Source: Methylocystis sp.
GTDB lineage: Bacteria > Pseudomonadota > Alphaproteobacteria > Rhizobiales > Beijerinckiaceae
Assembly: GCA_016178015.1 (NCBI GenBank)
Contig: JACOUB010000035.1
Location: 1-44,923 of the forward strand
Direction: 5' to 3'
DNA: 44,923 nt
Positions 27,923 through 34,939 of this stretch are shown one piece after another. Positions within the stretch are counted from its first letter, which is position 1. Every line of letters starts with the position of its first letter. The notes beneath the pieces are model-generated. The model saw nothing but the letters and a program-made list of their open reading frames with translations. It did not search any database and was not told where the DNA came from. The translations under genes and the position numbers were made by a program.

Positions 27923-27984
27923 GCGAGCCTGAAGGCTCGCGGTCCGGGTTCCGCGTCGCTTGGACCGCGAGCCTTCAGGCTCGC
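27923..27984. repeat. REP pair, heads inward
   Basis: Copies at 27923-27945 and 27962-27984 have their GGTCC/GGACC ends facing each other. With the pair at 27326-27393 this frames the small gene at 27414-27854. Confidence 0.85.
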
Positions 27985-28015
27985 ATTTTGAACGACACAG
28001 ACCAGACTCGGGGGG

Positions 28016-29086
28016 TCAGGCCGGCGCGCCGGCCACGCATTGCGAAAACCCTGCGCGGATTTCGGCTTCCTTTAATTTGCGGCCGATGAAGACGAGGCGG
28101 GAGGAGCGCCGCTCGCCCTCTTGCCATTCCCGCTGCAAATCGCCGTCCAGGATCATGTGGACGCCCTGAAAAACGAAGCGCCGCGGTTCGTTCGCGAAGG
28201 CGAGAATGCCCTTGCAACGCAGGATATCCGGCCCGTCGCGCTGCACCAGCTCATTGAGCCAAGGCACAAAGCGGGCCGGATCGACGGCCCCCTCGTGCGC
28301 AATCGCGACGAAACCTATGTCCTCGTCATGATCATGCTTCAGTCCGCCTGCGTCGTGATGATCATGCTCGCGATGCGCATGCGCGTCATGATGGTCGTGA
28401 CCGCAATCGGGTCCGCATTTGTGATCGTCGTGATTGTCGCCGGCGCCGAGGAAGGCCGGTTCGATGTCCAGAATGCGCTCGAGGTCGAAGGCGCCCAGCT
28501 CCAGCACCGCCTGCAGCGGCACGCCGGCCTGCACGGCGCGATGCAGCTTGGCGTAGGGGTTGATGGCGCGAATGCGCCCTTCGATGTCCAGCAATTCGTC
28601 TTTTGTTACGAGGTCGGTCTTGTTGAGGACGATGACATCGGCGAAAGCGATCTGATTCTTGGCTTCGGGAGCGTCCTTCAGACGCGCGACGAGCCATTTG
28701 GCGTCGGCGAGCGCCACCACGGCGTCGAGCCGCGTCGCCTCCTTCACGTCCGCATCGACGAAGAATGTCTGCGCCACCGGCGCGGGATCGGCCAGGCCCG
28801 TCGTCTCGACGATGATGGCGTCGAACTTGCCGCGCCGCTTCATCAGACCCTCGATGATGCGGATGAGATCACCGCGCACGGTGCAGCAGATACAGCCGTT
28901 GTTCATCTCAAAAATTTCTTCGTCGGCGCCGACGACGAGCTCATTGTCGACGCCGATCTCGCCGAACTCATTGACGATGACGGCGTAGCGTCGTCCATGG
29001 CGCTCGCTGAGAATGCGATTGAGCAGCGTCGTCTTGCCGGCGCCGAGATAACCGGTGATGACGGTGACGGGGATTTTGTCAGTCAA
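28016..29086 (-). CDS. COG0523 (G3E family) GTPase, probable zinc metallochaperone
   Basis: The 356-residue protein has the P-loop GYLGAGKTT at residues 12-20, the CICC metal motif at 65-68, NKTD (G4) at 155-158, and a His/Asp-rich linker at about 219-253 (with [10 protein letters not shown] and HDHHD pieces) before the C-terminal domain. This build fits the CobW/ZigA/ZagA-like group that delivers zinc or cobalt to client proteins under scarcity. It lies 110 bases after znuA on the same strand, behind a Zur-type operator at the operon head, so zinc is the expected metal. Clients unknown. The intervening bases are repeat-rich and may separate the units, so co-transcription is probable but not certain. 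Confidence 0.88.
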   Translation of the reverse strand: MTDKIPVTVITGYLGAGKTTLLNRILSERHGRRYAVIVNEFGEIGVDNELVVGADEEIFEMNNGCICCTVRGDLIRIIEGLMKRRGKFDAIIVETTGLADPAPVAQTFFVDADVKEATRLDAVVALADAKWLVARLKDAPEAKNQIAFADVIVLNKTDLVTKDELLDIEGRIRAINPYAKLHRAVQAGVPLQAVLELGAFDLERILDIEPAFLGAGDNHDDHKCGPDCGHDHHDAHAHREHDHHDAGGLKHDHDEDIGFVAIAHEGAVDPARFVPWLNELVQRDGPDILRCKGILAFANEPRRFVFQGVHMILDGDLQREWQEGERRSSRLVFIGRKLKEAEIRAGFSQCVAGAPA

Positions 29087-29111
29087 AAGCGATCTCCTCT
29101 GCCAATTTTAT

Positions 29112-29238
29112 TCCCCCTCCCTGTCCCTCCCCCGCTATCGCGGGAGAGGGGACCCTAACGATCGAGGTTTCGCTGCGTCCCGATGAAGCGCCGAGTCTAC
29201 TCCCTCTCCCGCGTAGCGGGGGAGGGTTGGGGAGGGGG
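29112..29238. repeat. CCCTCTCCCGC-type inverted repeat pair
   Basis: One copy (about 29112-29152, containing CCCTCCCCCGCTATCGCGGG) and one copy (29201-29238, containing CTCCCTCTCCCGCGTAGCGG) flank the short gap between znuA and the GTPase gene. The second copy encodes the last residues of ZnuA. Confidence 0.65.
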
Positions 29239-30126
29239 CGCGAACGCTTTCGTCAACTCTCTTACATTGTGGCGCATCATGTCGATATAGGTCGCCGCGG
29301 GGCCGGTCGCGTCGGACAGGGAGTCGGAATACAGTGCGCCGCCCACTTTGGCCCCCGTTTCGGCGGCGATGCGCTGGGTTAGCCGCGGGTCGACGATAGT
29401 CTCCAGAAACACCGCGGCGACCTTGTGCTGTTTCGCTGCTTCGATGATGCGGGCGATGTCGCGCGCGCTCGCCTCGGATTCGGTCGAGACGCCCTGCGGC
29501 GCAATGAACTCGAGGCCGTAGCGCGCGGCGAAATAGCCGAAGGCGTCATGCGTCGAGACGATGCGCCGCCGCTCTTTGGGGATCGAGGCGACGCCTTGGC
29601 GGATGTCTTCGTCGAGCGCCGTGAGCTTCGCCTGATAGGCGTTGGCGTTGGCTTTATAGAATTCCGCGCCTTGCGGGTCCGCCTCGATCAGCGCGTCGCG
29701 GATATTGGCCACATAGATGAGAGCGTTCGCAACGTCCTGCCAGGCATGGGGATCGACGCCGTGTTCGCCCGCGCGCGCCGTCACTGATTTGCTTGCGGTG
29801 ACGATGTTCGCCTTGGTTTTCGATGCGGCGATCAGCCGGTCGATCCAGCCCTCGAAGCCTAAGCCATTGACGAACACGAGGCGGGCGGCGGCCAGCTTGC
29901 GTCCGTCGCGTGGGGTCGGCTGATAGACATGGGCGTCGCCGTTGGCGCCGACGATCGTGGCGACATCGACGCGATCGCCGCCCACTGATTTCACCAAGTC
30001 GCCCAATATCGAAAAACTGGCGACGACAGGCAGGGAACTGGGATCGGCGCGAACAGGCGTCATCAGCATGATGAGCGCCGCCGCTGCGCTCGTCAAAAAC
30101 ATACGGCGGCTCCGCATTTTCGTCAT
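29197..30126 (-). CDS. znuA: Zinc ABC transporter substrate-binding protein
   Basis: The 309-residue periplasmic protein starts with a signal peptide (to about residue 27, ALIMLMTPVRA). It is a cluster A-I binding protein. Candidate metal ligands are H66 (DAHVYQP), H127 (GVDPHAW), H193 (VSTHDAFGYF) and D268 (ALYSDSL); a His at the third position is the zinc pattern, whereas manganese proteins have Glu. A His-rich loop, common in ZnuA, is missing. The C-terminal APPPQPSPATRERE is encoded by a dispersed repeat, so the natural end is probably shorter. The start overlaps the znuB stop by four bases. It captures Zn2+ for the ZnuBC transporter. Confidence 0.93.
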   Translation of the reverse strand: MTKMRSRRMFLTSAAAALIMLMTPVRADPSSLPVVASFSILGDLVKSVGGDRVDVATIVGANGDAHVYQPTPRDGRKLAAARLVFVNGLGFEGWIDRLIAASKTKANIVTASKSVTARAGEHGVDPHAWQDVANALIYVANIRDALIEADPQGAEFYKANANAYQAKLTALDEDIRQGVASIPKERRRIVSTHDAFGYFAARYGLEFIAPQGVSTESEASARDIARIIEAAKQHKVAAVFLETIVDPRLTQRIAAETGAKVGGALYSDSLSDATGPAATYIDMMRHNVRELTKAFAPPPQPSPATRERE

Positions 30127-30992
30127 CCCCTCAAATGCCGGCGGGGACGGCGCAAGCGCGCCAGGCCGCCGGCGCGGCCGAACGCCAACGAAACAATATA
30201 GACGGCGCCGGCCGCCAGGATGATCGCCGGCCCGGTCGGCAGGCCGAGGCGAAAGGACACAACGAGCCCGGCATAGGACGAGCCGACGCCGATGGCCGCC
30301 GCAAGCGGCAAGGCGGAGGTGAGGTCCGCCGTCCACAATCGCGCCGCAGCCGCCGGCAGCATGATGACGCCGACCGCCATCAGCGTGCCGAGCGCGTGGA
30401 AGCCGGCGACCAGATTGAGCACGAGCAGCACAAGAAACGCGAACGGAACGGCTTCGCCGAGCGGGCTGATCCTTCTCAGGAAGGTTGGATCGAGCGTGTC
30501 CAGCGCCAAGGCTCGATAGGACACCGCGAGCGCCAGCAGCGTGAAGCTGGTGATGCCGGCAAGCAGGATCAGGGTGGCGTCGTCGAGCGCCAGGACGGAG
30601 CCAAACAGCACATGCAGCAGGTCCACATTCGAGCCGCGCACGGAGACGATGGCGACGCCGAGCGCCAGCGAAACGAGATAGAAGGCCGCGAGCGAGGCGT
30701 CCTCGCGGAGCGCCGTCCAGCGCGCTGCGGCGCCCGACGCGACGGCGACAACGAGCCCGGCGATCAACCCGCCGAAGGTCATGGCCGGCAACGACAGGCC
30801 GGCTGCGAGATAACCGAGCGCCGCGCCAGGCAAAATGGCGTGCGAGAGAGCGTCCCCGGCGAGCGACATGCGTCGCAAGATGAGGAAGACGCCGAGCGGA
30901 CTTCCCGAAATGGCGAGCGCCAGCGAACCGATGAGCGCCCGGCGCATGAATTCATAGTCGACGAACGGCGCGACGAGGCTCTCATAGAGCAT
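30123..30992 (-). CDS. znuB: Zinc ABC transporter permease
   Basis: The 289-residue protein belongs to the ABC-3 permease family. About seven to eight hydrophobic segments are visible, from MRRALIGSLALAISGSPLGV to VYIVSLAFGRAGG; the MSLAGDALSHAILPGAA segment is the conserved family block. The frame is open far upstream as a shadow of znuC; the start at 30992 (MLYESLVAPFVD) is chosen by family length and an 11-base overlap with znuC. It transports zinc across the inner membrane, driven by ZnuC. The C-terminal basic tail RLRRPRRHLRG is unusual and may be a loop remnant. Confidence 0.93.
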   Translation of the reverse strand: MLYESLVAPFVDYEFMRRALIGSLALAISGSPLGVFLILRRMSLAGDALSHAILPGAALGYLAAGLSLPAMTFGGLIAGLVVAVASGAAARWTALREDASLAAFYLVSLALGVAIVSVRGSNVDLLHVLFGSVLALDDATLILLAGITSFTLLALAVSYRALALDTLDPTFLRRISPLGEAVPFAFLVLLVLNLVAGFHALGTLMAVGVIMLPAAAARLWTADLTSALPLAAAIGVGSSYAGLVVSFRLGLPTGPAIILAAGAVYIVSLAFGRAGGLARLRRPRRHLRG

Positions 30993-31749
30993 GAGCGTTC
31001 TCGGCGGCGCCCTCGTCGCGCAGGCATTCTTGCGCCTCGCGGTCGAAGGCTTCGACCATGGCGCGCGCCGCGGCGATATGCTCTCGCGACAAGGCGTCGC
31101 ACGTCTCTCCCCAGAAAATCGGCTCGCGGGCGAGCAGCAGGGTCTGCGGAAAAGCTTTGCGCACGAGGTCCAGTTCGTGAAGGACGGCGACGATCGTGCG
31201 CCCCTCGCCGCGCCAGCGTGAAATGAGCGCCAGAAGATCGTCGATGGTGGCGGCGTCGATGGCGCCGAACGGCTCGTCGAGGAGAATGACGGATTGGTCC
31301 TCGACGAGAATGCGCGCAAACAAGACGCGCTGCATCTGCCCGCCCGATAGCGTGCAGAGCTGACGATCTTCAAAACCCTCGAGACCGACCGTGGCGATCG
31401 CCGCTTCGATGCGGGCGAGCTCGCAACGGTCGATCGTGCCGAACAAGCCGGTCCGCCGCATCGCGCCCGTCGCGATGAAGTCGTGCACGTCGACGGGAAA
31501 AGCGCGGTCGATCTCGACGATCTGCGGCAGATAGGCGATATCGCGCGAGGACAGACCATTGCGCTCGATGCGTCCGCCGAGCGGCGCGAGCAGACCGGCG
31601 AGCCCCTTGAGCAGCGTGGATTTGCCGGCGCCGTTTGGACCGCACACCGCCAGCATCGCGCCGGGCTCGATCGTCCCGTGCAGATGGTGCACGGCGGGAC
31701 GGCGGTCATAGCCGAGGGTCAAATTTTCCAAGCGGATGCAACCAGCCAT
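30982..31749 (-). CDS. znuC: Zinc ABC transporter ATP-binding protein
   Basis: The 255-residue protein has Walker A GPNGAGKST at residues 37-45, the signature LSGGQMQR, and Walker B ILLDEPFGAID followed by the switch His (HELDL). It energises ZnuB. GAGG sits upstream of the start, nine bases after the end of the small membrane-protein gene. The C-terminus ends with a short extension (REAQECLRDEGAAENAHAL) that overlaps znuB. The operon is behind the Zur-type box, which supports zinc over manganese. Confidence 0.95.
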   Translation of the reverse strand: MAGCIRLENLTLGYDRRPAVHHLHGTIEPGAMLAVCGPNGAGKSTLLKGLAGLLAPLGGRIERNGLSSRDIAYLPQIVEIDRAFPVDVHDFIATGAMRRTGLFGTIDRCELARIEAAIATVGLEGFEDRQLCTLSGGQMQRVLFARILVEDQSVILLDEPFGAIDAATIDDLLALISRWRGEGRTIVAVLHELDLVRKAFPQTLLLAREPIFWGETCDALSREHIAAARAMVEAFDREAQECLRDEGAAENAHAL

Positions 31750-31758
31750 GGCCGCGCC

Positions 31759-31965
31759 TCAATGCAGGGCCCAATAGACGCCTGCCCATAACAACGCGAC
31801 GACAATCGACGCGCCAAGGACCCGATCGATGGCGGAAAGACGCAAAAGCGAGAAATGTTCCGGCGTCGCAAGCGCCCGGTCCGCCCCAAGCGCGCCGCCG
31901 GCGCTTGGCGGCGCGGCGGGCGGCGCATCGGTCCGAGGCGCGGAAGTCGTATGAGAATGAGTCAT
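31759..31965 (-). CDS. Small C-terminally anchored membrane protein at the head of the znu operon
   Basis: The 68-residue protein begins MTHSHTTSAPR, is Pro/Ala/Gly-rich over residues 12-36, and ends with one hydrophobic helix (LGASIVVALLWAGVYWAL) at the extreme C-terminus. This is a tail-anchor layout. Two His near the N-terminus could bind metal; that is speculation. It is followed by znuC after nine bases and lies under the Zur-type box. There is no ribosome site because the operator ends one base before the ATG, so the mRNA may be leaderless. I do not recognise a family. A longer frame exists upstream, but it runs through the operator and has no family character. Confidence 0.6.
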   Translation of the reverse strand: MTHSHTTSAPRTDAPPAAPPSAGGALGADRALATPEHFSLLRLSAIDRVLGASIVVALLWAGVYWALH

Positions 31966-31966
31966 G

Positions 31967-31991
31967 GCGAACGTTATAATATAACGCTCGC
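31967..31991. promoter_or_regulatory. Zur-type operator (25-bp near-perfect palindrome)
   Basis: The core CGTTATAATATAACG (31972-31986) is a perfect palindrome around A31979; outer arms GCGA and TCGC extend it to 25 bp with only one mismatched pair. The core agrees with the known Zur box pattern (GTTATAATATAAC), and the downstream genes are the znu operon. On the minus strand, TTGTTC (31998-32003), a 16-base gap and TATAAC (31976-31981) form a plausible promoter whose start would lie close to the ATG at 31965, so bound Zur would block it. Confidence 0.85.
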
Positions 31992-32131
31992 CGCGAACAA
32001 GAGGGCTGGCCGGAGCAGCGCGGCCGAAAGCGCAGCTCATTGGAACGAGCCCCGCCATTGCAGCGTTATCGTCCGCAATAGAGTTGATGCGTATCGTCAG
32101 GGCAATCGGGTGAAGGACTATGGTCCTCCTC

Positions 32132-32250
32132 GCCCTCATCCTGAGGCGCTCGCGAAGCGAGCCTCGAAGGACGAGGGCGAGGAGGAAGGCGGCGCGTACG
32201 GGTTTCCTCGTCCTTCGAGGCCGGCTGCGCCGGCGCCTTGAGGCATGAGG
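32132..32250. repeat. Pair of palindromic CCTCATCCTGAGG-type repeats
   Basis: Copy one is 32132-32178 (starts CCCTCATCCTGAGGC) and copy two 32206-32250 (starts CCTCGTCCTTCGAGGCC). The second has extended flanking arms GTTTCCTC and GAGGAAAC. It is the same family as 3481-3602, 3942-3984 and 37824-37880. Confidence 0.75.
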
Positions 32251-32336
32251 AAACCCTTCACCCCGTTATCGTGTCCGTGTCGTCGCCGCGGGTGGACAAG
32301 CGCGATCGAGTCTGGTATCCCGCGCCTTACGGATCA

Positions 32337-32363
32337 GGCGCTCCGTCAGCGCCGGGTTTTTTT
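32337..32363 (+). terminator. Intrinsic-terminator-shaped hairpin upstream of rpsU
   Basis: GGCGCT (32337-32342), loop CCGTC, AGCGCC (32348-32353), then GGG and seven T (32357-32363). It is a strong terminator form but has no obvious gene in front of it. It might end a small RNA, or be an attenuator in the rpsU leader. Confidence 0.6.
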
Positions 32364-32426
32364 ATTGTCTTTCGACGGCCATTCTCTCGATCGGGGCTTG
32401 CTCGCCCCATAACATAGGATCGCTTC

Positions 32427-32666
32427 GTGCAAGTTCTCGTTCGCGACAACAATGTCGACCAGGCGCTGAAAGCGCTGAAGAAAAAGATGCAGCGCGAAGG
32501 CATTTTCCGTGAAATGAAGCTGCGCGGCCATTACGAGAAGCCCTCCGAGAAGCGAGCGCGCGAGAAGGCCGAGGCGGTTCGCCGGGCGCGCAAGCTGGCG
32601 CGCAAAAAACTGCAGCGCGAAGGCCTGCTTCCGGTCAAGGCCAAGCCCTTGGTCGGCGGACGCTGA
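32427..32666 (+). CDS. rpsU: 30S ribosomal protein S21
   Basis: The 79-residue basic protein belongs to the S21 family; the start is a GTG at 32427 with AGGAT eight bases upstream. [20 protein letters not shown] is the family N-terminus and [20 protein letters not shown] the central conserved block; the C-terminus is Lys/Arg-rich as in alphaproteobacterial S21. S21 helps the 30S subunit in initiation. A GGGGC-TTGCTC-GCCCC hairpin (32393-32408) lies immediately before the ribosome site and a terminator-like hairpin 64 bases upstream of the start; either could tune expression. A downstream hairpin at 32709-32735 probably ends the transcript. Autoregulation is not visible. Confidence 0.96.
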   Translation: MQVLVRDNNVDQALKALKKKMQREGIFREMKLRGHYEKPSEKRAREKAEAVRRARKLARKKLQREGLLPVKAKPLVGGR

Positions 32667-32708
32667 CATCGACCAACGCTGAAAGCGCGTCGTGAGCCTC
32701 GAGCGTCC

Positions 32709-32735
32709 AAATCTCGCCCTGTTAGGGAGATTTTA
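32709..32735 (+). terminator. Likely terminator of rpsU
   Basis: AAATCT-CG-CCCT pairs with AGGG-AGATTT around GTT with a two-base bulge, and TTTTA follows. This lies 43 bases after the rpsU stop. Confidence 0.55.
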
Positions 32736-32802
32736 TGGCGTTCGAGCGATAAAATCGCCCGGTTTGCGGCGACATGAGCTTGCTTAAGAAAGGCGCGACG
32801 GC

Positions 32803-33678
32803 ATGAGGTTCCCGCGAGCAGCGGCGATTCGCCGGGCTTCCTCTTCGGGCCGCTTCGGCGGGGCGCTTCAAGCGGGCGCGGCCGTGCTGGTTGTCTTGAC
32901 GCTCGGGGGTTGTGAAACCGCGGGAATTCGCCCGCCAGGACTTGGCATCGCCGAAGTCACGGACACCGATCCCAAGGCGGCCTCCGCCAATATCGCTTCC
33001 CTGTCGGACGTCATCCGGCGCAATCCATCGAGCCAGGAAGCCTATAACACGCGCGGCGCCGCCTATGCCAAGGCTGGCCGCTTCCAAGAAGCGGTCGCTG
33101 ATTTCACGCAAACGATCAAGCTCGATCCCAACAGCGCCTCCGCTTACACCAATCGCGCCCTCGCCTATCGCCAGATGGGCCGCAACGATCAAGCTCAGGG
33201 CGATTTCGATCGCGCCATCGAGGCCGACCCCAACCATGCGCCAGCCTATCTCGGCAGAGCCAATCTGTTGCGCGCGCAAGGCAATCTCGATGCTGCGCTG
33301 GCCGACCTCGATGCCGCGATCCGGCTCAACCCCGAGAACGCCCAGGCTTTTCACGCGCGCGGCCTCATCAATCAGAAGCGCGGCGACAACGTGCGCGCCG
33401 TCACCGATTTCGACAACGCCATCGATCGTAATCCGTTCGCCGCGGCGCCCTATCAAGCGCGCGGCGAAAGCCTGGTCACGCTCGGCAAATACGACAAGGC
33501 GATCGAGGATTTCAACGCGGCGCTCAATGTCGACAACCGGAGCGCCGAAGCTTGGGCGTGGCTCGGCCTCGCCTATGAACGCAATGGCAATCGCGGCAAG
33601 GCCAACGAATCCTACCAGCGCGCGCTCGGCCTCGATCCCCGTCAGCCGATCGCCAAGCAAGGCGCCGCGCGCGTCTGA
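32803..33678 (+). CDS. TPR-repeat lipoprotein
   Basis: The 291-residue protein has a signal peptide with lipobox LTLGGC, so Cys37 is the probable lipidated residue. From about residue 60 on there are six or seven tetratricopeptide repeats with the familiar AYxNRGxAY, GDxxxAIxDFxxAIxxDP pattern. Such proteins are scaffolds for envelope complexes; those next to outer-membrane assembly or polysaccharide export can act in secretion or cell division. Neighbours (rpsU, a helicase) give no clue. It is convergent with the helicase gene downstream. GAAAGG precedes the start. Confidence 0.85.
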   Translation: MRFPRAAAIRRASSSGRFGGALQAGAAVLVVLTLGGCETAGIRPPGLGIAEVTDTDPKAASANIASLSDVIRRNPSSQEAYNTRGAAYAKAGRFQEAVADFTQTIKLDPNSASAYTNRALAYRQMGRNDQAQGDFDRAIEADPNHAPAYLGRANLLRAQGNLDAALADLDAAIRLNPENAQAFHARGLINQKRGDNVRAVTDFDNAIDRNPFAAAPYQARGESLVTLGKYDKAIEDFNAALNVDNRSAEAWAWLGLAYERNGNRGKANESYQRALGLDPRQPIAKQGAARV

Positions 33679-33695
33679 GGGCGCCGCAACGCCCC

Positions 33696-34787
33696 TCACG
33701 TCACCAGCGTCAGCCTGTGCGCGGCGCGCGTCACCCCGGTGTAGAGCCAGCGCGCCCGATGTTCGCGAAAGGCGTAAGACTCGTCGAACAAGACGATATC
33801 GTCCCATTGCGAGCCCTGCGCTTTGTGCACGGTGAGCGCGTAGCCGTAATCGAACTCATCCGAGTCGCGCCGCTGCGCATAGGGAATTTCGGTTTCACTG
33901 CCGTCGAAGAACTGCGGCAGCACGCCGACGCGCTGCAACTTGCCGTCCGCCTCCTCGGGCGCCACCAGCATGCGCAGCTTGCCGCTGCGCACCGCTCCCG
34001 CGCTCTTTACCGTAAACAGCGCGCCGTTGAGGAGCCCCTTCTTGCGGTTGTTGCGCAAGCATACGAGCTTGTCGCCCGATTGCGGCAGTTCGCCGCAAAA
34101 GCCGCGCAACTGGCGCAGGCGGCCGTTATAGGCGCGGCGCGTGCGGTTTAAGCCGACCAGCACCTGGTCGGCGTTCGTGACGAGCGTGGCGTCGAGCTCG
34201 TCCTTGCCGATGATGCGCGAGGCGCCGTAGACGCCGCGCTCCAATCGTCCGCCCTCGCGAATGGTCATCGACAGACGGATGATGGGATTGCCGGCCGCCT
34301 GCCGATGCACTTGCGTCAGCATGACGTCGGGTTCGGCCTCGGTGAAGAAGCCGCCGCCTTTGATCGGCGGCAATTGCGCCGGATCGCCGAGCACCAGCAC
34401 CTTCTTGCCAAACGACAAGAGATCGCGGCCGAGCTCTGCGTCGACCATCGAACATTCGTCGATGACGATGAGCGCGGCCCTCGCCGCAGCACTGTCTTCG
34501 TTGAGCACGAACGACGGCTCTTCCGTCTCCGTGTCGGTGGCGCGGTAGATAAGGCTGTGGATGGTGCGCGCGTCCTTGCAGCCCTTGGAGCGCATGACCA
34601 GCGCCGCCTTGCCGGTGAAGGCGCCGAAAGCCACGTCGCCATCGACGTTAGCGGCGACATGGCGCGCGAGCGTCGATTTGCCGGTTCCCGCATAGCCGAA
34701 CAAGCGAAACACTTGCGCTTCGCCGTCTGTCAGCCAGGCGGCGACGGCGGCGAGGGCGCGATCCTGTTCGCTCGTCCAGACGGGCAT
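33696..34787 (-). CDS. RecD/Dda-like superfamily 1B DNA helicase
   Basis: The 363-residue protein starts at the ATG at 34787 (MPVWTSEQDRAL); an open frame continues upstream through REP sequence but is not family-like. Walker A GYAGTGKST (31-39) is followed by FTGKAALVMRSKGC (motif Ia), VIDECSMV (Walker B/DExx), GDPAQLPP (motif III), and DYGYALTVHKAQGSQWD and YTGVTRA (motifs V-VI). This is a short ATP-dependent 5'-3' helicase like Dda or the RecD2 core without accessory domains. It would work in replication or repair. No RecBC genes lie nearby, so it is not part of RecBCD. Substrate unknown. Confidence 0.9.
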   Translation of the reverse strand: MPVWTSEQDRALAAVAAWLTDGEAQVFRLFGYAGTGKSTLARHVAANVDGDVAFGAFTGKAALVMRSKGCKDARTIHSLIYRATDTETEEPSFVLNEDSAAARAALIVIDECSMVDAELGRDLLSFGKKVLVLGDPAQLPPIKGGGFFTEAEPDVMLTQVHRQAAGNPIIRLSMTIREGGRLERGVYGASRIIGKDELDATLVTNADQVLVGLNRTRRAYNGRLRQLRGFCGELPQSGDKLVCLRNNRKKGLLNGALFTVKSAGAVRSGKLRMLVAPEEADGKLQRVGVLPQFFDGSETEIPYAQRRDSDEFDYGYALTVHKAQGSQWDDIVLFDESYAFREHRARWLYTGVTRAAHRLTLVT

Positions 34788-34874
34788 GCGGGGCTTTCGA
34801 CAAAGGGATGCGGCAAGCGCGTCACGATGGCCGAAACGGCGCGGGGCTGCAAGAGCGAGGGCGGATGCGTCTGC

Positions 34875-34929
34875 GGACCGCGAGCCTTCAGGCTCGCAAG
34901 AACCGAGCGAGCCTGAAGGCTCGCGGTCC
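34875..34929. repeat. REP pair between the helicase and the 4Fe-4S reductase gene
   Basis: Copies at 34875-34897 and 34907-34929 are inverted with heads outward and only nine bases between. The pair lies just after the reductase stop codon region (34940) and upstream of the helicase start. Confidence 0.85.
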
Positions 34930-34939
34930 AAAACGCCCC

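Noticed and set aside
28121-31226. Plus-strand open frames opposite the GTPase and znu genes
   Set aside because: Antisense shadows; the minus-strand genes have Walker and metal motifs.
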